Assembly (NCBI GenBank): GCA_030770535.1
Contig: JASVEC010000016.1
Coordinates: 496,001 to 560,000 of the forward strand
Reading direction: 5' to 3'
DNA length: 64,000 bases
Source: Batkoa obscura
Lineage: Eukaryota; Entomophthoromycota; Entomophthoromycetes; Entomophthorales; Batkoaceae
Shown here: positions 11,380-22,822 of the stretch, in pieces
Numbering within the stretch: the first letter of the stretch is position 1
How the letters are laid out: every line of letters begins with the position of its first letter
Made by a program: the position numbers and the translations under genes
Notes under the pieces: generated by a model
What the model saw: the letters and a program-made list of their open reading frames with translations, nothing else
What the model was told of the DNA's origin: nothing
The model's database searches: none

Positions 11380-14300
11380 CTATCTACTTCTTCTCACCTT
11401 ATGTTTAGGTGATCCCACATCTAAAGCTTCCCTTTTCCTAGGAGAATTACCCTAAAAAATAAATACTTATCTTAATACATAGACTAGATTTATTACCTCT
11501 TCTTTATCAATGGCACCCAACTTATATTTTTGTAAAATGCGGTGCCATGTTTTTTGTACATCTTCTCCTATGCCATAGACTGGATCCCTTGGATGATTAA
11601 AAGCAAAACAGTTCTTGAAAACTAATTCGGCATCATAAAGTACTGGCTTCAAGGATGTATACTTGTTTTTTTTAATGTTTTGACGAATAGTTCCAAAATC
11701 CATAGGGTTTTTAATGACATCAAAATAGGTTGGCGCGCCGTCCGCTTTGGGATCTACAGGTCGTGAAAAAATATAAAAATGCTTGTGTTTTTTTAAATCC
11801 TCTAATGCTGAATTTAATGAGTCAATATGTTGTCTAGAAAGTCCAGTAGTGGCCTCATTTAGGATTGTAACTGATGGTCTTTGATTTGTAGATGGATGGC
11901 TACTACTGAGATCTTGTTTGCTTCTCTTAGCATTATTAACAATAACAACCCATTCTTTATTAAATACAGTTTCCAATTTTTTAGCTTCTTCTGAATAATA
12001 ACTTTCTGGTCCATTGAAATTATAGCAATTCGTAAAGATTAACTTTACATCGCTTTCAAAGTCTTTGATTAGTTTGTACTCTTTAGCACTGATTTTCTTT
12101 TTAATAGTGCTAAGATCCATGGGTTGACGGATCATCAATGGATAAAGTGGGATTGCTTTACAATCAACCTAAATAAAGTCATTAGTACTACAATTCCATA
12201 TATTAAATAGATATTACTGGCTTCAAAAAGGCATCTGCTGCCGGATTGCTCATCAATTTTTTAACAAGTTTCTCACATAAAGTTGAAATAGATGGGTCCA
12301 TAAAAATCAATCGCTTCTTTTTACTAACATTTCCAATACGGAGAGGGATGTCTGGGAAATGGCGCGTGAAGTGTTTTACTAAGTATTTTTCAAACTTAAG
12401 AGCATGTTGAAACTTAGGATCACTTTCGTCATAATAACTAAATGCAACGTGAAGCATTTCAATGAAGTCATTTTCGAACTCCCCAAAATGGGTATAATAT
12501 TTTTTCTTGATCTTTGATGAAATGATTTTCAAATCCAACTCCTCTTTCATTTTATCTTTAAATTCAACAGACGATGAAAATACCTCTGAGCAAGAATGAG
12601 TTTTCACACGATCCAAGATATTTTCCAATATATCATGCTGTCCCATTTCAAAAGTACCATTAAAGTTTGCTATCAATGAGTTATAATACTTTTCAAATCG
12701 AGTTGCTTCATCATAAACCCATGTATTTGGCTGATTAAAGTGCTGTGCGTTACGGTACAACAACTTAATGTCATAATCTAGTTTTGAAAAACTCTTGTAA
12801 TTCTTGGCCTCTAGTGTGGTACGAATATGACGAAGGTCCATGGGTTCCTTAATTTCATCGAGATAAGTAGGAATTCCAAGTGCAACTGGATCAACAGGTA
12901 AGCGGAACTGAGGAGAGGACGGATGCAATTCTAATTTAGTAACCAACCGAATGCCAAACTGATATAACATTTTGATATTAAACTCTTTTTCTTTATGGCG
13001 ATCTTTGATTACTGGTAGGGTCTCTCTTTCTTTTTCAATTTTTATAGCAGCAATAGTTGGGGGTTGATGTTTATTCTCTTCATTGCTAACTTCAATCATA
13101 TCATCTGGAAACTCTCTCTTCCATTCTTCTTTAAGAAAAGATATGACTTCTTTAGTTCTTTTGTATGTAATTGATGAAGGGGCAACCATCTTTAAGCCGT
13201 TCGAGAAAAGAGACATCAAATCTTTAAATATAGCAGATGAAGATTGATAGCTTCCTGTCTTTAATTCCACTCTTATCTTGTTTAGATCCATGGAGAATAA
13301 AGCCTTCCCTGGATTTATTGCCTCTTTAAATGGTGTTACACTACAATATAGATATGGCTCTGCTTGTGACATGCCCATAATGGCTCTAAGGATGACCTTA
13401 ACTGACTCATAAGATTTGCTGCGGTAGAATGGGTTAGCAACAGGGTCCTTATGCGAAGCACGCCCTGATTTTTGCTCCAAATCAACTTTGATTTGTGGGG
13501 TAGATGGTGGAAGCGGGCTAGGGTTTGTCAACCTTTTGTATTCCTTTACATAAAGCCTCTTCAATTCCTCAACCTCTTGCATCTCTTCATTCTCAAATCT
13601 ACCACTCGATAAAGCAGATTTGAATAAGAAATTAACATCTTTGCGGAATGCATCAATGGTGGGATAACGACAGTTTTCCACTTTATCTCTAATTTTCCTT
13701 AAACTGATTTTTGTTACTGCGCTGGGATTTGAGTCATCTTTTATTAACTCAGCAGTAAAATTCTTCAATACATTTACGGAAGATTGTTGGAATAGCGTAT
13801 TTATCACGCTCTTACATATTTTATTATCAGTTTTGCTGATAGATGGTTTATTTGTATAGTTTGATGGCTCATTCAATGAGCTACGATGTTTGGGCACTTT
13901 AAGATGGGTATCCGGATCTTTAACCTTTGATGATAACCTGGTATGTACTTTAGATTCACCACTCTCATTGAATTGTTGCCTTTGGATGTGATTTGTATTT
14001 GTTTCTATATTTCCAACAACGTCAACCTTGTCATGTTCGTCCCTAGCAATAAAATTACTCTTTTTAATAGGGCTAGATTCTGGAATGTTCTGTTTTGATT
14101 CAACTTCATACGGCTTATATCCACCATTTTGCTTTAAAATTGAGCCTTCACCTCTATACTTACCAAGAGTAGCTTCGAGTTTATGTGGTATAGCTGGGTT
14201 TTTAAATGGAACCTCTTCTTTATTAGGGATTCTTGAAGGTTTAATTACATTCCTATTCAAGTGTTTGTTGCTTGTTTCCTCAATATTAGGTTTACGTTCT

Positions 14301-17300
14301 TGAATTGGAGTTTTAGGCTTACGTTCTTGAACTGAAATATGGGTTTTACGTCCTTGGATTGGGATTTTAGGCTTACGCTCTTCAATTGAAACTTTAGGCC
14401 TACGTTCTTCAATCGAAATGTTAAATTTATCATCATTTTCAATATCAAAAGTTGGTGAAACAATTGATAAATAATCAGGCTCTTGTTCGCTTGGTGATTC
14501 TTGTTTGCTTTTAAGGGTAAATGGTGATTCATGAATTGGAGATTTTATTGCTGGTTTCAAATCATAGGAACCGAGCACATCAATAGGAGAAGGTGATCTT
14601 GCCATGGCATCCGAATGGTCTGTAAATTCATGTTTAATATGTACTTTGGGCTCTTCTTTGATAGGTTTATTTCTATTCAAACGTATTTTAAGACCAATTG
14701 AATCCTCTCTAGTAATGCTCGTTTCAACTTCTTTGCTTACATCTTCATCTCGATATTTAAGCAATAATGGATTGTAAATCTTTGCCTTAAACATAGAATA
14801 GTCAATATTTATAGGATCACTCGATGGATAAATTAATTTGCATATAATAAACAATGTGTTTCTTATCTTTGGGTCAATAAAACTATTTAACAACATCCTC
14901 CAAATACATTCTTTACAGAATTTGTCTTTTTTAAACTCAACCCATTTATCATTAGAATATTGTAATGGCGTAACTTCATAATATGAGCTAAAATTCAATG
15001 GGTCATCATCATCTTTAATAATAGTTCGCTCTAGCTTACGTTGATACAGAGCGATTGCCTTGGCCATATTTGACACAACATAGTACCTTATAAATGGCTC
15101 TGGATCATGTTCTATCGAATTAAATATGTATTCTCTTACTGCCTCAATCATCAAACCACCTGAAACCAAAAGCCCATCAAAGGCAGCCATTCGAACGTGT
15201 AGGAAATTACCATAGCGCGAATGTCTTAAGAAAATCTTGACATCTGACGGTAAGATACGAGCAACAATTAGCTTAGTATGAACTTGTAAACAACTTACAG
15301 TCACAATGTTATGATACGATGGAATCAAGTGATCCATACTACTAAATCGAGTAAGCTCATAAATTAAGGCATTGTTGAGGGTGTTATCAGCAGATTGATC
15401 AAATTCCTCTTCATTAGAAGGTGGTTGATTAATAAGCACATTACCAATTGAAGCTATTAAGGTTGAAACATAATATGAGTCAGAATATGGATTACTAGAA
15501 TTATCATTGTTTTTCAAAAGGTTTAAAATAAGCTTTTTAGAAAAAGATTGCGATTTAGGCTCATCTAAAAGGGACAAACCAGTGATCAAAGCTTTTTGTA
15601 CAAAATATTCAGTAAACGAGGCAAAGTCATTGGGTTTAGGTAAAAACAATTCTGGGTTCTTTTCATCTTTTAAAGTATCAATGCAAAACCTTTTATGATA
15701 AATTCTTAGTAAATGATCCCTTCCAATATATTCAAGCCTCTCTAAAGAACAATAAACAAGAGACAAAGCTGCATCAGCACGAATCCTATAGAAACATTGA
15801 TTATTCATAATGGTTCTTAATAATGTAGTAGATGTTGCTAATGATGGGAATCTTCTTAATGCTACAACAGCTTCGTATTGTGAAACAACATCTCGATCCT
15901 TTTCTAATTGTCCAGCCCACATATAATCTGGCTGTTCCAAATTTACAATACAAATCCATTCAAAATCAGAATCAAGGCGGATCCATTCAAAAGTAGCAGA
16001 TTCATTACTTTCCTTATCAGCTTCACCCCATTCAATAATTCTCCAAGCTTCCTTCTCTCCCTCATTACCATCTTCGGTTAAAAATAGCACATCATCTTCT
16101 GGATTATCACCATCTAACTGATCTTTAACTATAGCTTCTGCTGCAGCTGCTTCAGCTTTACGCTTTTGAAATCTTTTGGTCGTTCTTCTAATTCTTTTAT
16201 ATTTGGTGTTGAATTGTACTTCAAAATGAGATGAGTTTTCATGAATTTCAAGAATATGCTCATAAGGTGTACCATCTGGTTCTTGAATACAAGCTGTTAA
16301 ATTACCAGTAAAAAACTTTGCTGGTTTGATTAATCCTTCTTGTTCTTCGTTTAAACTTAAAGCTGCATTGGTAGTTGTTTGCTCAAATTCAATTTCAACA
16401 ACCATTTTTTTACGATTAAATTGATACTTGAATGAAAATATTGGACAACCACTGGAATAAATCCATTGATCTGCAAAACTTCGAATAGTTACGCCACTTA
16501 CCTTTCTACATGTTTTTAGAAACCAGTAAGTGCTAACTAAATTGCCAGGTCCAAGTTCGCCAACCATAGCAGACATCAATATTTTTGGGATTAACCTATG
16601 AAGACCATATGCAGCTGCTCCTTTCAACATCTGTTTATCTAGCATATATAGCACAAAAGTTCCTTTAAGTCGAATAAAACTTATATCTTCTAAATCATAA
16701 GGGTATGCTAACTTTTCATTATATAAAGGAGGTCGATTGACATCGAGTTGAGAAATCTTAATCATATCCTGTTTCATCCTATATCGATATTCATTATAGC
16801 CAAAATGGGATTTTAAAAACAGAGATGTCATAAAACCACTAAAACCTAAAATAATCCAAATATCAGTTGGGTCTTTAGGAACTATATTCGCGCCAAAATA
16901 TTGACTAGCAAGGGCCAAAGCAATGATTCTACGCGTTTCAAAAGTCTGATCGATGATTTCATCTGAATGAAGGAATTCTAAACTAATGATGATGACTTCT
17001 GCACCAACAATCATTGGTATATTTGAAGTTTGAAGAAATACTATTTTTAAAGAATCGAGCGGGTAAGGACCAAACTCTGTCATATAATAATCCAATGTCT
17101 TATCATTTGTTTAACAAAATTATTGACAAAAAAACAAATCTTTTACCTTTTCAACTGTTTGTGTGGTATGCCTTAATTCTTCTTTCCAACCAATTGGGGA
17201 ATAGGCTATTACCTGTTTTCCATTATTCCCATAAGCATTATTATTCACTTCTTGTTCGTTTTCATCACAATCGAGTTCCGTTATTAATAATGAATCAAAA

Positions 17301-18368
17301 CGTCCAATAGAAAATGAAACTAAATATGCAGGGCAAGGAAAAGCAACAAAATACTGATTTAAAACAGTATCATCTTGAAGTTGTTTATTCTAAAATATTT
17401 AGTCGAATCATTTTAGAAAATAAAATGCTTTACTTGTGTAACTTGAACTCCTGATGCAACTACTGAAATATCACTATTTGTTTTTAAGTTTCTTTTTGTT
17501 ACTACAAAATCAAGTTCCCATGTAAATCTTTGCCCTTGCTCATCTAGAGTTGGTACCCAGTAACGAGCATCTCCAGCTCCAAGTTGATTCAAAGTGTATA
17601 AATATGAAGATACCTAAAACAATTATTAAATCATCTTTTTATTTAACTGTGCTTACGTCATTTTCATTAACTCTGCTATTTGATGAAAAGACAACACCTG
17701 ATTGAGGGTTCCTTATTATATAATCAATTCTTAAGAATGCTGGTGCAGTTCGAGCAGTAGGTGGTGCATTAGCTTTTAAATAAGATTAACAATTTTTCTA
17801 AATAATAAATAAAATAATACAATTTTCTTCATCCTTATTCACAATATCTGGTGATAAATGCTAAAAAGTATGAATATTTAAATTTTGAATTTTAGAATAA
17901 GTTACATTTTGCAAATCAATCGAAGAGGGTATTTCAATAGCTAATTCACCTAAATTTGATATATCTTTTGTCGAATTGAATAACTTTTGAAATACTTCCG
18001 GATCTCTGTAATTGCTTTTTGAATAAATTTGACATGTTTCTACACTTGGATCAAAAATTTCAAATCGACATTCAACATTATTTATAAATATTTGATTGAT
18101 ATCTAATTTTATTAATTAATTTATAATACTGTATAAATGTTATATACTAACCAACAATTTTAGAATGTAATCTTATGTATGGTAGTTGAGCCGAATTAAA
18201 ATAAATTTGTAATTCTGTTGTTGCCTAAAGAATTGAAATTTATAAATCTTTTTGATTTTTAATCATTTTAAAAAAGCATACCAATATAGCTTTTGAAGCA
18301 AAATCAATATCTAAGGAAACTTTTTGATGGTTGATATAGAACGCTTTCTTTTCTTCTTCTGTGGTCAT
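11380..18368 (-). CDS. TAF2: TFIID subunit TAF2 with C-terminal bromodomain array
   Basis: TAF2 contacts Initiator DNA and TAF1 within the general transcription factor TFIID. I reconstruct 10 exons: 18368-18282, 18224-18152, 18102-17906, 17860-17821, 17772-17657, 17613-17434, 17389-17147, 17098-12218, 12168-11497 and 11451-11380. They give 2186 residues. The N-terminus (NHQKVSLDIDFASKAI; TTELQIYF; YIRLHSKIVDINQIFINN) is the M1-aminopeptidase-like TAF2 signature, and no HEXXH zinc site is seen, as expected for TAF2. A disordered Ser/Lys/Pro stretch with repeated ERKPK units (about 14270-14420) follows. Canonical bromodomains lie around 12680-12990, across the exon 8/9 junction (KP-VDCKAIPLYP, then PMDLSTIKKKI) and at 11560-11830. 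Three bromodomain-like segments between about 12320 and 13820 are degenerate. A basic PRKREAL..KHKVRRSR tail closes the protein. Confidence 0.9.
14257..14420 (-). repeat. ERKPK-type coding tandem repeat within TAF2
   Basis: Within the disordered linker of TAF2 a unit of about 12 codons recurs around (S/P)IEERKPK, (S/P)VQERKPK and PIQERKP, reflected in DNA as repeated TTAGGCTTACGTTCTT-like blocks. It looks like a local coding expansion and lies in frame. Confidence 0.7.
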
Positions 18369-18865
18369 TAATTGTTATATTTGATAAATGAGATATAAAG
18401 CGTTCGAATTTTATTTTAAAATATTAAATTACAAAAGCTTACTGACTGTGTTTGACATAAACTTGCTTAAGTTTTGCTTTATCAGCTTATGCTATTTTAA
18501 TTGGTTGATTAAAATTAAGTTGAGTGATATAATTCGTTTAAGCAAAAAGACCAACTACAAAAAAGTATCAGTGCAACTCAATGATTCTTATTAACTGCCA
18601 TTTTTAGAATTGCCACCAAAACCTAATCCCTGAAAGTGACTATAACTTCTAGTAATAGCACATTCCAGTTTGAATAAGCAATAAATTATTATAAAATACC
18701 AAATTTTATGTTTGAAGTAATAAAATTGAAATTAGCTATTATAGTATTTTATTGTATCTGAAAGTTTAAAAATATCTTACATCTTTTCCTAAGAGTAGCG
18801 CTGTTTAATAGTGTATAATATTCAAATTCAATCAATATAAAAATGGAATATTCATATATTATACA

Positions 18866-18936
18866 TGTCAATGGGGGGAATCGAACCCCCGCTATCGCGG
18901 CCACAACGCGGTGTACTACCACTATACTACATCAAC
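18866..18936 (-). tRNA. tRNA-His (GTG), copy 1
   Basis: The minus strand folds as a tRNA: acceptor GTTGATG..CATTGAC (with G-U pairs), anticodon loop TTGTGGC with anticodon GTG, and T arm GGGGG-TTCGATT-CCCCC. There is no intron. The 3-prime flank runs into an AT-rich stretch with TTTTT about 25 bp downstream. The first pair of the anticodon stem is a C-A mismatch, shared with copy 2. Confidence 0.93.
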
Positions 18937-19071
18937 TTGAGGTTCATGCAAATGAAATAAATTATAAATAGTGAATTTTTAAATAAAGAAGATAAATAAG
19001 GTAGTGTAGATACATAAAACTAATAAAGTGCTGTCAACTATTTTATTAAAAATAAAACAAAATTTATGAAA

Positions 19072-20395
19072 CTAAAACAGAATTTCCATAGTTTCCCTAG
19101 AAGCAATACGTATCCAAGCTCTTCTTCTCACTTGATGTTTTAATTCATAAGAAAAATTTGGACTCCAAGGTGTATTTGAATTAAATTCAGTATTATATTG
19201 CCAACCTAGTTTAGGATTATAACCTTCGCTTTTAAATATTTCCCACTCTGATAACCAATCCCAGGAGCCATATTGGTGTTTTGGTAACTCAAAGGTGAGA
19301 AGATCTATAGGATTATTATTGGTACTATTGGCGAGTTGAAATGATGTAATATTATCTGATTTTAATAAAGCTTGTTGAGTAAATTTGATCTTTTTTTGGG
19401 TTTGAAAAAAATTCATTATTCCACCCAACTTTTCCATTCGTTGGTTTTCATAGACCATTACCATTATTTGTTGATGTGGGGTAGTGTGATATTCCATTTC
19501 CTTACTACTTTGTTTAATTTCGGCTTTATATAAAATATCAGCTATTTGATAATATTTACATGAACAAGCAATAGAATAAGCAGTTATATTCAATTCATTA
19601 GCAATCAAAACATCAACTGGCTGATAGATTTGATTTACTAAATATTTTATTATATCTAATTGGTTCTTGGTACTTGCGGTCATCAATGGTGTGAATTTAG
19701 TATCAGATATTGAGTTTGGACTTATATGATATTCTTCTATGATTAATTTCACTAAATCTAAGTTTCCAGACCCACTCGCTTTATGTAACGCATTAAACCC
19801 TTGATAATCTTTTTTATTGATATCCGCTCCCTTAGAGATTAAATAATTACTAATAGCTAAATTACCTCTTTTTATTGATTTTAATAAAGCTGTCTGTTGT
19901 ATTTCATTAATTTTAAATTAGTAAATCAGTAATATATAATAGTAAATTTACCTCCATATAATCATCCATTTGATCAATATAAATATCTAAATCTTCGATT
20001 AAATATTTGATTACTTTCAAGTTATCATTATAAACTGCTAAGTGTAATAAGTTACTATTTTCATATAGTTTTAGTTGATTTAAATTAATTGTACTATTTT
20101 TAAAGTACTTTTTTAATAAATAAGATAATTCGACACTACTTTCTTTTTTAAACACTTTATAAATTTCTTCTTTTAATACTTCTCTTTCGTCTTGATGTTG
20201 TTCTGATTGGGAATGGATTGATTTATCTTTTGATTTATTCCCTATGGTTTGGTCTCTTTCTATACTTTTATCTTCAAATTCTTTATTGTCTAATAAACTC
20301 AACAATGGATAATTCAAGATATGGTCATTACCATAATACTCATGTTTTTGATATGGAAAACAAGGAGTTGTAAATTGATATTTTAGTTGACCCAT
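19072..20395 (-). CDS. Ankyrin-repeat protein with dysferlin (DysF) domain
   Basis: Two exons (20395-19952 and 19893-19072) give 421 residues. The join DYME-TALLKSIKRG keeps the ankyrin period intact. Ankyrin repeats occupy roughly residues 115-270 (NLLHLAVYNDNLKVIKYLI; GFNALHKASGSGNLDLVKLII; TPLMTASTKNQLDIIKYLV). The C-terminal part has MVYENQR, as at the start of DysF-N domains, and GWQYNTEF..W..VRRRAWIRIA, the DysF-C signature of Pex30/TECPR1/Spo73-type proteins. DysF proteins act at peroxisome, ER or prospore membranes, but no membrane segment is seen here, so it is probably a peripheral adaptor. It is divergent from the 2H phosphoesterase with about 95 bp between starts. The domain call is good; the specific role is unknown. 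Confidence 0.75.
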
Positions 20396-20490
20396 TTGAA
20401 AAATAAATTTAGATTTAAAAAAACAGGAAATAACAAAAATTACTTGACTACGTATTCTCTAAAAAAAACCTTTTTATTTTAATCAACAAA

Positions 20491-21168
20491 ATGAAACTCC
20501 TATTTATTTTAATTTTAATCTTTTATCTATTATATATCACTTACATCAACCCCAAAATAAGCTTAGCCATCCCCATAGAGTTTTTCAATAGTAGTGTTGT
20601 TCCTTATATTCTTAAAGATAATTACATTCAAATCAATTTAAATCAAACTTTATTAACTAATAACTTTTATGATCAATTAAACTACATTCATCATTATGAA
20701 CAATATTTTAATCAATCTTTACAGAACCGCGGAGAAGCTCATATAACTGTAATAACACCACCAGAATATGAATTATTAACTACTGTTGGTATTGATATTA
20801 TTCAATTAAATCAATTAATCGATTTCTTCTTTAAAAATAACACCATTCAAAACGTCCAATTTCACCCATATTGTTTAGGTAGCAGCACCTTAAATATTAA
20901 CTATAACAACAGTACTATTACATCTACAGCTTATTTTGTAATATTAAGTTCATCTACAATAGAATATAAACCAATAATAGAATTAATTAATTTAAGATAT
21001 TTTATTCAAAATTATTATTTATTAAATGGTGGTGAATATAATTTATTTAAACCAAGAGATTTTTTTCCACATATTACATTAGGTTTTACTATTCGAGATC
21101 TTTTTGAACAAGATGGCTTATTAAAAAATCCGTCCACTTGTATAAATAATATAAAAACAATATCATAA
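20491..21168 (+). CDS. 2H phosphoesterase-like protein with N-terminal membrane anchor
   Basis: Single-exon protein of 225 residues. Residues 3-19 are a strongly hydrophobic stretch (signal anchor or signal peptide). The body carries two HxT motifs, AHITVITPP (His84-Thr86) and FFPHITLGF (His194-Thr196), spaced as in the 2H phosphoesterase superfamily, including fungal 'Swiss Army Knife RNA repair-like' proteins. Such enzymes act on 2',3'-cyclic or other nucleotide phosphodiesters using the two His. Many Asn-X-Ser/Thr sites (NQT, NQS, NNT, NNS, NST) suggest the domain lies in the secretory pathway. Both catalytic motifs are intact. The substrate is unknown. Confidence 0.7.
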   Translation: MKLLFILILIFYLLYITYINPKISLAIPIEFFNSSVVPYILKDNYIQINLNQTLLTNNFYDQLNYIHHYEQYFNQSLQNRGEAHITVITPPEYELLTTVGIDIIQLNQLIDFFFKNNTIQNVQFHPYCLGSSTLNINYNNSTITSTAYFVILSSSTIEYKPIIELINLRYFIQNYYLLNGGEYNLFKPRDFFPHITLGFTIRDLFEQDGLLKNPSTCINNIKTIS

Positions 21169-21246
21169 ATAAAGTATAAATACATATATATCATTTTATT
21201 TGAATAAAAAAATCATCTTCACTTTCTCCCAGTCTTTTCTTACTCC

Positions 21247-22440
21247 TCAAAACTTCAAACTATTTAATTTGTTTTTAGCTAAACTAGAAAGTTCCTGTCC
21301 AACCGTATTCATAATTTTATCTTCTAAAATTTCCATTAATTTGGTAGTAATAACATCTACTTTAGCTCTAGCTTTATTTTGAAATTCATCTAATAATTCT
21401 CGACTACTACTACCTGAGTTCCCTTTACCTATTAAAGATCCCATACCACTTTGTTTCATTTCATCTTTCACTTGATGAGCGAAATTTTTAATATCACTAA
21501 ATAACCCGCGGCTAGTTACATTTGGGTTATTCTCTTCAATACCGCGTGAGTTGTTAAATGAACCTTGAGCTTGGTTATTATTATTAAATTGTTGACCTTG
21601 ATTATAATTATCATTGCCATATTGTTGACTTTGGTTGTTGTAGTTATTATCATTATTATAAAATTGTTGTCCTTGATTAAAGTTATTATTATTACTAAAT
21701 TGTTGATTATTGCTATTATTGCTAAACTGTTGATTTTGATTTTGATTTTGATTCTGATTATTATCCTCTAAGCCAGGTACAATAGCACAGAGAATTCTTC
21801 TAGCATCTTGTGGAACTAATTCTAAAATACTTTGATAAATCCCTTTTAATTCACCTCTGACCAAAGGACGTATATCATTTAAAGATGAGTTAATAAAATT
21901 ATCAATAAAATCACCATTATTGTTATTTTGATTATTATTAGAACTATCCCCAAAACCTCTTGTACTTACATTATTATTGTTATTATTAAATTCAACTTCT
22001 CTTTTAGCACCTAATTTAAGTTTTGATTTAGCAATATCTACTACAGAATCTGTAACTCTATTGGTAGTTGATCCAGTAACTTCACTAACAATTTGTCTTA
22101 CTTTTTCAGTAATACTATTTAAAATTTCCTCAATCTTTTCTCTAATCTTATTTTGAATATCTTCCATAAATCCTCTAGCATCATCACCTAACCCTCTTGC
22201 ATTACCACCACCATTATTATTTCGATTCAAACCATCAGGTAAAATATCATCTAATACATCATAAACTCCGTTAGGTAATTGTTGAAATAGCTCACCACGG
22301 GTACGTTCTACATGACTATTGACATATTGTTGAATATTGGGTTTAAGATTGTTAAGGATTAAGGGAGTTACTTGATCATTGATCAAATTAACCGCAGTTT
22401 CTCCGCCTACTTTTTGGACTAAATCACTAATGAAATTCAT
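21247..22440 (-). CDS. Asn/Gln-rich low-complexity protein with duplicated helical modules
   Basis: Unrecognised protein. I prefer the ATG at 22440 (MNFISDLVQKVGGETA, 397 residues) over one 28 codons upstream because the extra leader is Lys/Asn-rich and unstructured. A central region (about 21590-21770) is almost pure Asn/Gln with Phe/Tyr (QFSNNNN, QQFYNND type), a prion-like composition. On either side lie amphipathic helical segments that look like an internal duplication: RGFMEDIQNKIREKIEEI and RELLDEFQNKARAKVDVI align without gaps over the QNKxRxK core. An (A/S/T)RG(F/L/I) motif recurs five times. There is no signal peptide. It is convergent with the 2H phosphoesterase, about 80 bp between stops. 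Confidence 0.6.
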   Translation of the reverse strand: MNFISDLVQKVGGETAVNLINDQVTPLILNNLKPNIQQYVNSHVERTRGELFQQLPNGVYDVLDDILPDGLNRNNNGGGNARGLGDDARGFMEDIQNKIREKIEEILNSITEKVRQIVSEVTGSTTNRVTDSVVDIAKSKLKLGAKREVEFNNNNNNVSTRGFGDSSNNNQNNNNGDFIDNFINSSLNDIRPLVRGELKGIYQSILELVPQDARRILCAIVPGLEDNNQNQNQNQNQQFSNNSNNQQFSNNNNFNQGQQFYNNDNNYNNQSQQYGNDNYNQGQQFNNNNQAQGSFNNSRGIEENNPNVTSRGLFSDIKNFAHQVKDEMKQSGMGSLIGKGNSGSSSRELLDEFQNKARAKVDVITTKLMEILEDKIMNTVGQELSSLAKNKLNSLKF

Positions 22441-22822
22441 CTTTTTTACTGTTTTGAATACAAATAGAGAGTTTAATATTTTGTTTTCATTTTTATAAGA
22501 TTGGATGACATCATTATTCTTCATAGGTTTTTTTAATAAGCCGTAGTTTTAAAAATCTGATAGTACTATTTTAATGGTAATTGGGTTTTAAACTGAATTT
22601 AGAATTTATACTAAAAACTGTGCGAATATAAATATTACATAATTTATTAAATATACTCCTTAATTACTCTTTTTTAAATAAGTTCTTTAATTAAACTGTT
22701 TGTTTAAGCCTTCGATTTATTTTGGTTTTAAAACCTTCAGTTTGTTTAAATCTAACATACTTTCACAAAAACGATAACAAAAAGATTTAAAAATCGTCAT
22801 CATTTATTTACTTCCCAATATA

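Noticed and set aside
14028-14532. Short frames on both strands within TAF2
   Set aside because: They overlap the long TAF2 exon and owe their openness to its ERKPK-type repeats.
17014-17310. Plus-strand frame of 98 codons near 17.1 kb
   Set aside because: It lies antisense to TAF2 exons 7-8, which are firmly supported by homology and intron phase.
22441-22524. Longer N-terminus for the Asn/Gln-rich protein
   Set aside because: The 28 extra residues are Lys/Asn-rich with no conserved character; the internal ATG starts the helical module. The choice remains uncertain.
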